Shown piece by piece: positions 6,769 through 6,994 of a DNA stretch of 6,994 bases. Position 1 is the first letter of the stretch. Each line of letters begins with the position of its first letter. Position numbers and translations under genes: made by a program. The stretch lies in NCBI GenBank assembly GCA_003500765.1, contig DNQL01000036.1, positions 1-6,994 on the forward strand. Direction: 5' to 3'. The notes under the pieces were generated by a model. The model was not told the DNA's origin and made no database searches. It saw only the letters and a list, made by a program, of their open reading frames with translations. The DNA is from Elusimicrobiota bacterium. GTDB lineage: Bacteria > Elusimicrobiota > Elusimicrobia > Elusimicrobiales > UBA9959.

Positions 6769-6994
6769 TTATAGCCGCAGGTGCTCACCGAAGAAGAGAC
6801 CCACGCGGCGCTCGTATTCCTTGCCGGCCGCGCCGGAAGCCTGGCCGTGGTCGGCGCCCGGGACTATCCAAAGCTCCGCGTGCGGGAAAGCTTTCTTCAG
6901 CTCTTCGGAATGCGACGGCGGGATGGTCCTGTCCGACGAGCCGTGTACGAGAAGCAGCGGGTCGGCGCCGGGTCCGGCGGCGTGGCGCGCGTCG
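6769..6994 (-). CDS. Alpha/beta hydrolase, C-terminal part (5' end beyond right edge)
   Basis: Reading the minus strand from 6993 gives 74 residues to a TAA at 6769-6771; the start codon lies outside the window. DPLLLVHGSSDRTIPPSHSEEL is the strand and loop carrying the triad acid (the Asp of SSDRTIP). ELWIVPGADHGQA carries the catalytic His (GADHGQ). Both are standard for the alpha/beta hydrolase fold of the Hydrolase_4/dienelactone/S9-peptidase-like group. The nucleophile Ser elbow (GxSxG) would lie upstream and cannot be seen, so activity and substrate (esterase, lipase or peptidase) are open. The gene precedes the outer-membrane protein gene on the same strand, with 83 bases between the coding regions. 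I see no terminator in that gap, so some read-through is possible. Confidence 0.85.
   Translation of the reverse strand, partial: DARHAAGPGADPLLLVHGSSDRTIPPSHSEELKKAFPHAELWIVPGADHGQASGAAGKEYERRVGLFFGEHLRL

Overview
The window is about 7 kb of GC-rich (roughly 60-65% by eye), tightly packed bacterial DNA. The organism is probably a Gram-negative-type (diderm) bacterium: one gene encodes a secreted beta-barrel-like protein that ends in an outer-membrane-type C-terminal Phe. The mix of a FadL/TraF-like porin, an orphan flippase and a DrrAB-type ABC exporter does not point to a well-known model genus. A less-studied diderm phylum such as Elusimicrobiota is possible, but the sequence alone cannot establish this. 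There are no RNA genes, insertion sequences, CRISPR arrays or phage genes.

Left part, 1-1015 (+): the 3' end of a pyrimidine-nucleoside/thymidine phosphorylase gene is coupled by a one-base overlap to upp (uracil phosphoribosyltransferase). Together they form a pyrimidine salvage unit: nucleosides are split to free bases and uracil is rebuilt to UMP. The unit ends at a strong hairpin that works in both directions.

1028-1738 (-): a Crp/Fnr-family regulator converges on upp and shares that terminator. Its N-terminus carries three cysteines in exactly the FNR iron-sulfur spacing, so it may sense oxygen or redox state. 1739-1837 is a divergent promoter region with a perfect extended -10 for the regulator and a small palindrome.

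1838-3307 (+): a polytopic polysaccharide/lipid-linked oligosaccharide flippase with no glycosyltransferase beside it. It converges on a two-gene ABC-2 exporter operon (ATPase 4085-5056, permease 3327-4082, both -). The exporter has a compact promoter squeezed between the upstream gene's terminator and its own start codon, and it looks leaderless.

5132-6685 (-): a 517-residue outer-membrane protein of the PorV/FadL/TraF-like type with its own extended -10 promoter and terminator. 6769-6994 (-): the C-terminal 74 residues of an alpha/beta hydrolase, running off the right edge.

The most striking non-coding pattern is that all three complete minus-strand transcription units are preceded by the same extended -10 element, TGCTANAAT, each with a poor -35. 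No obviously new multi-gene system is visible. The items most worth a second look are the FNR-like regulator, the shared promoter motif and the leaderless exporter operon.
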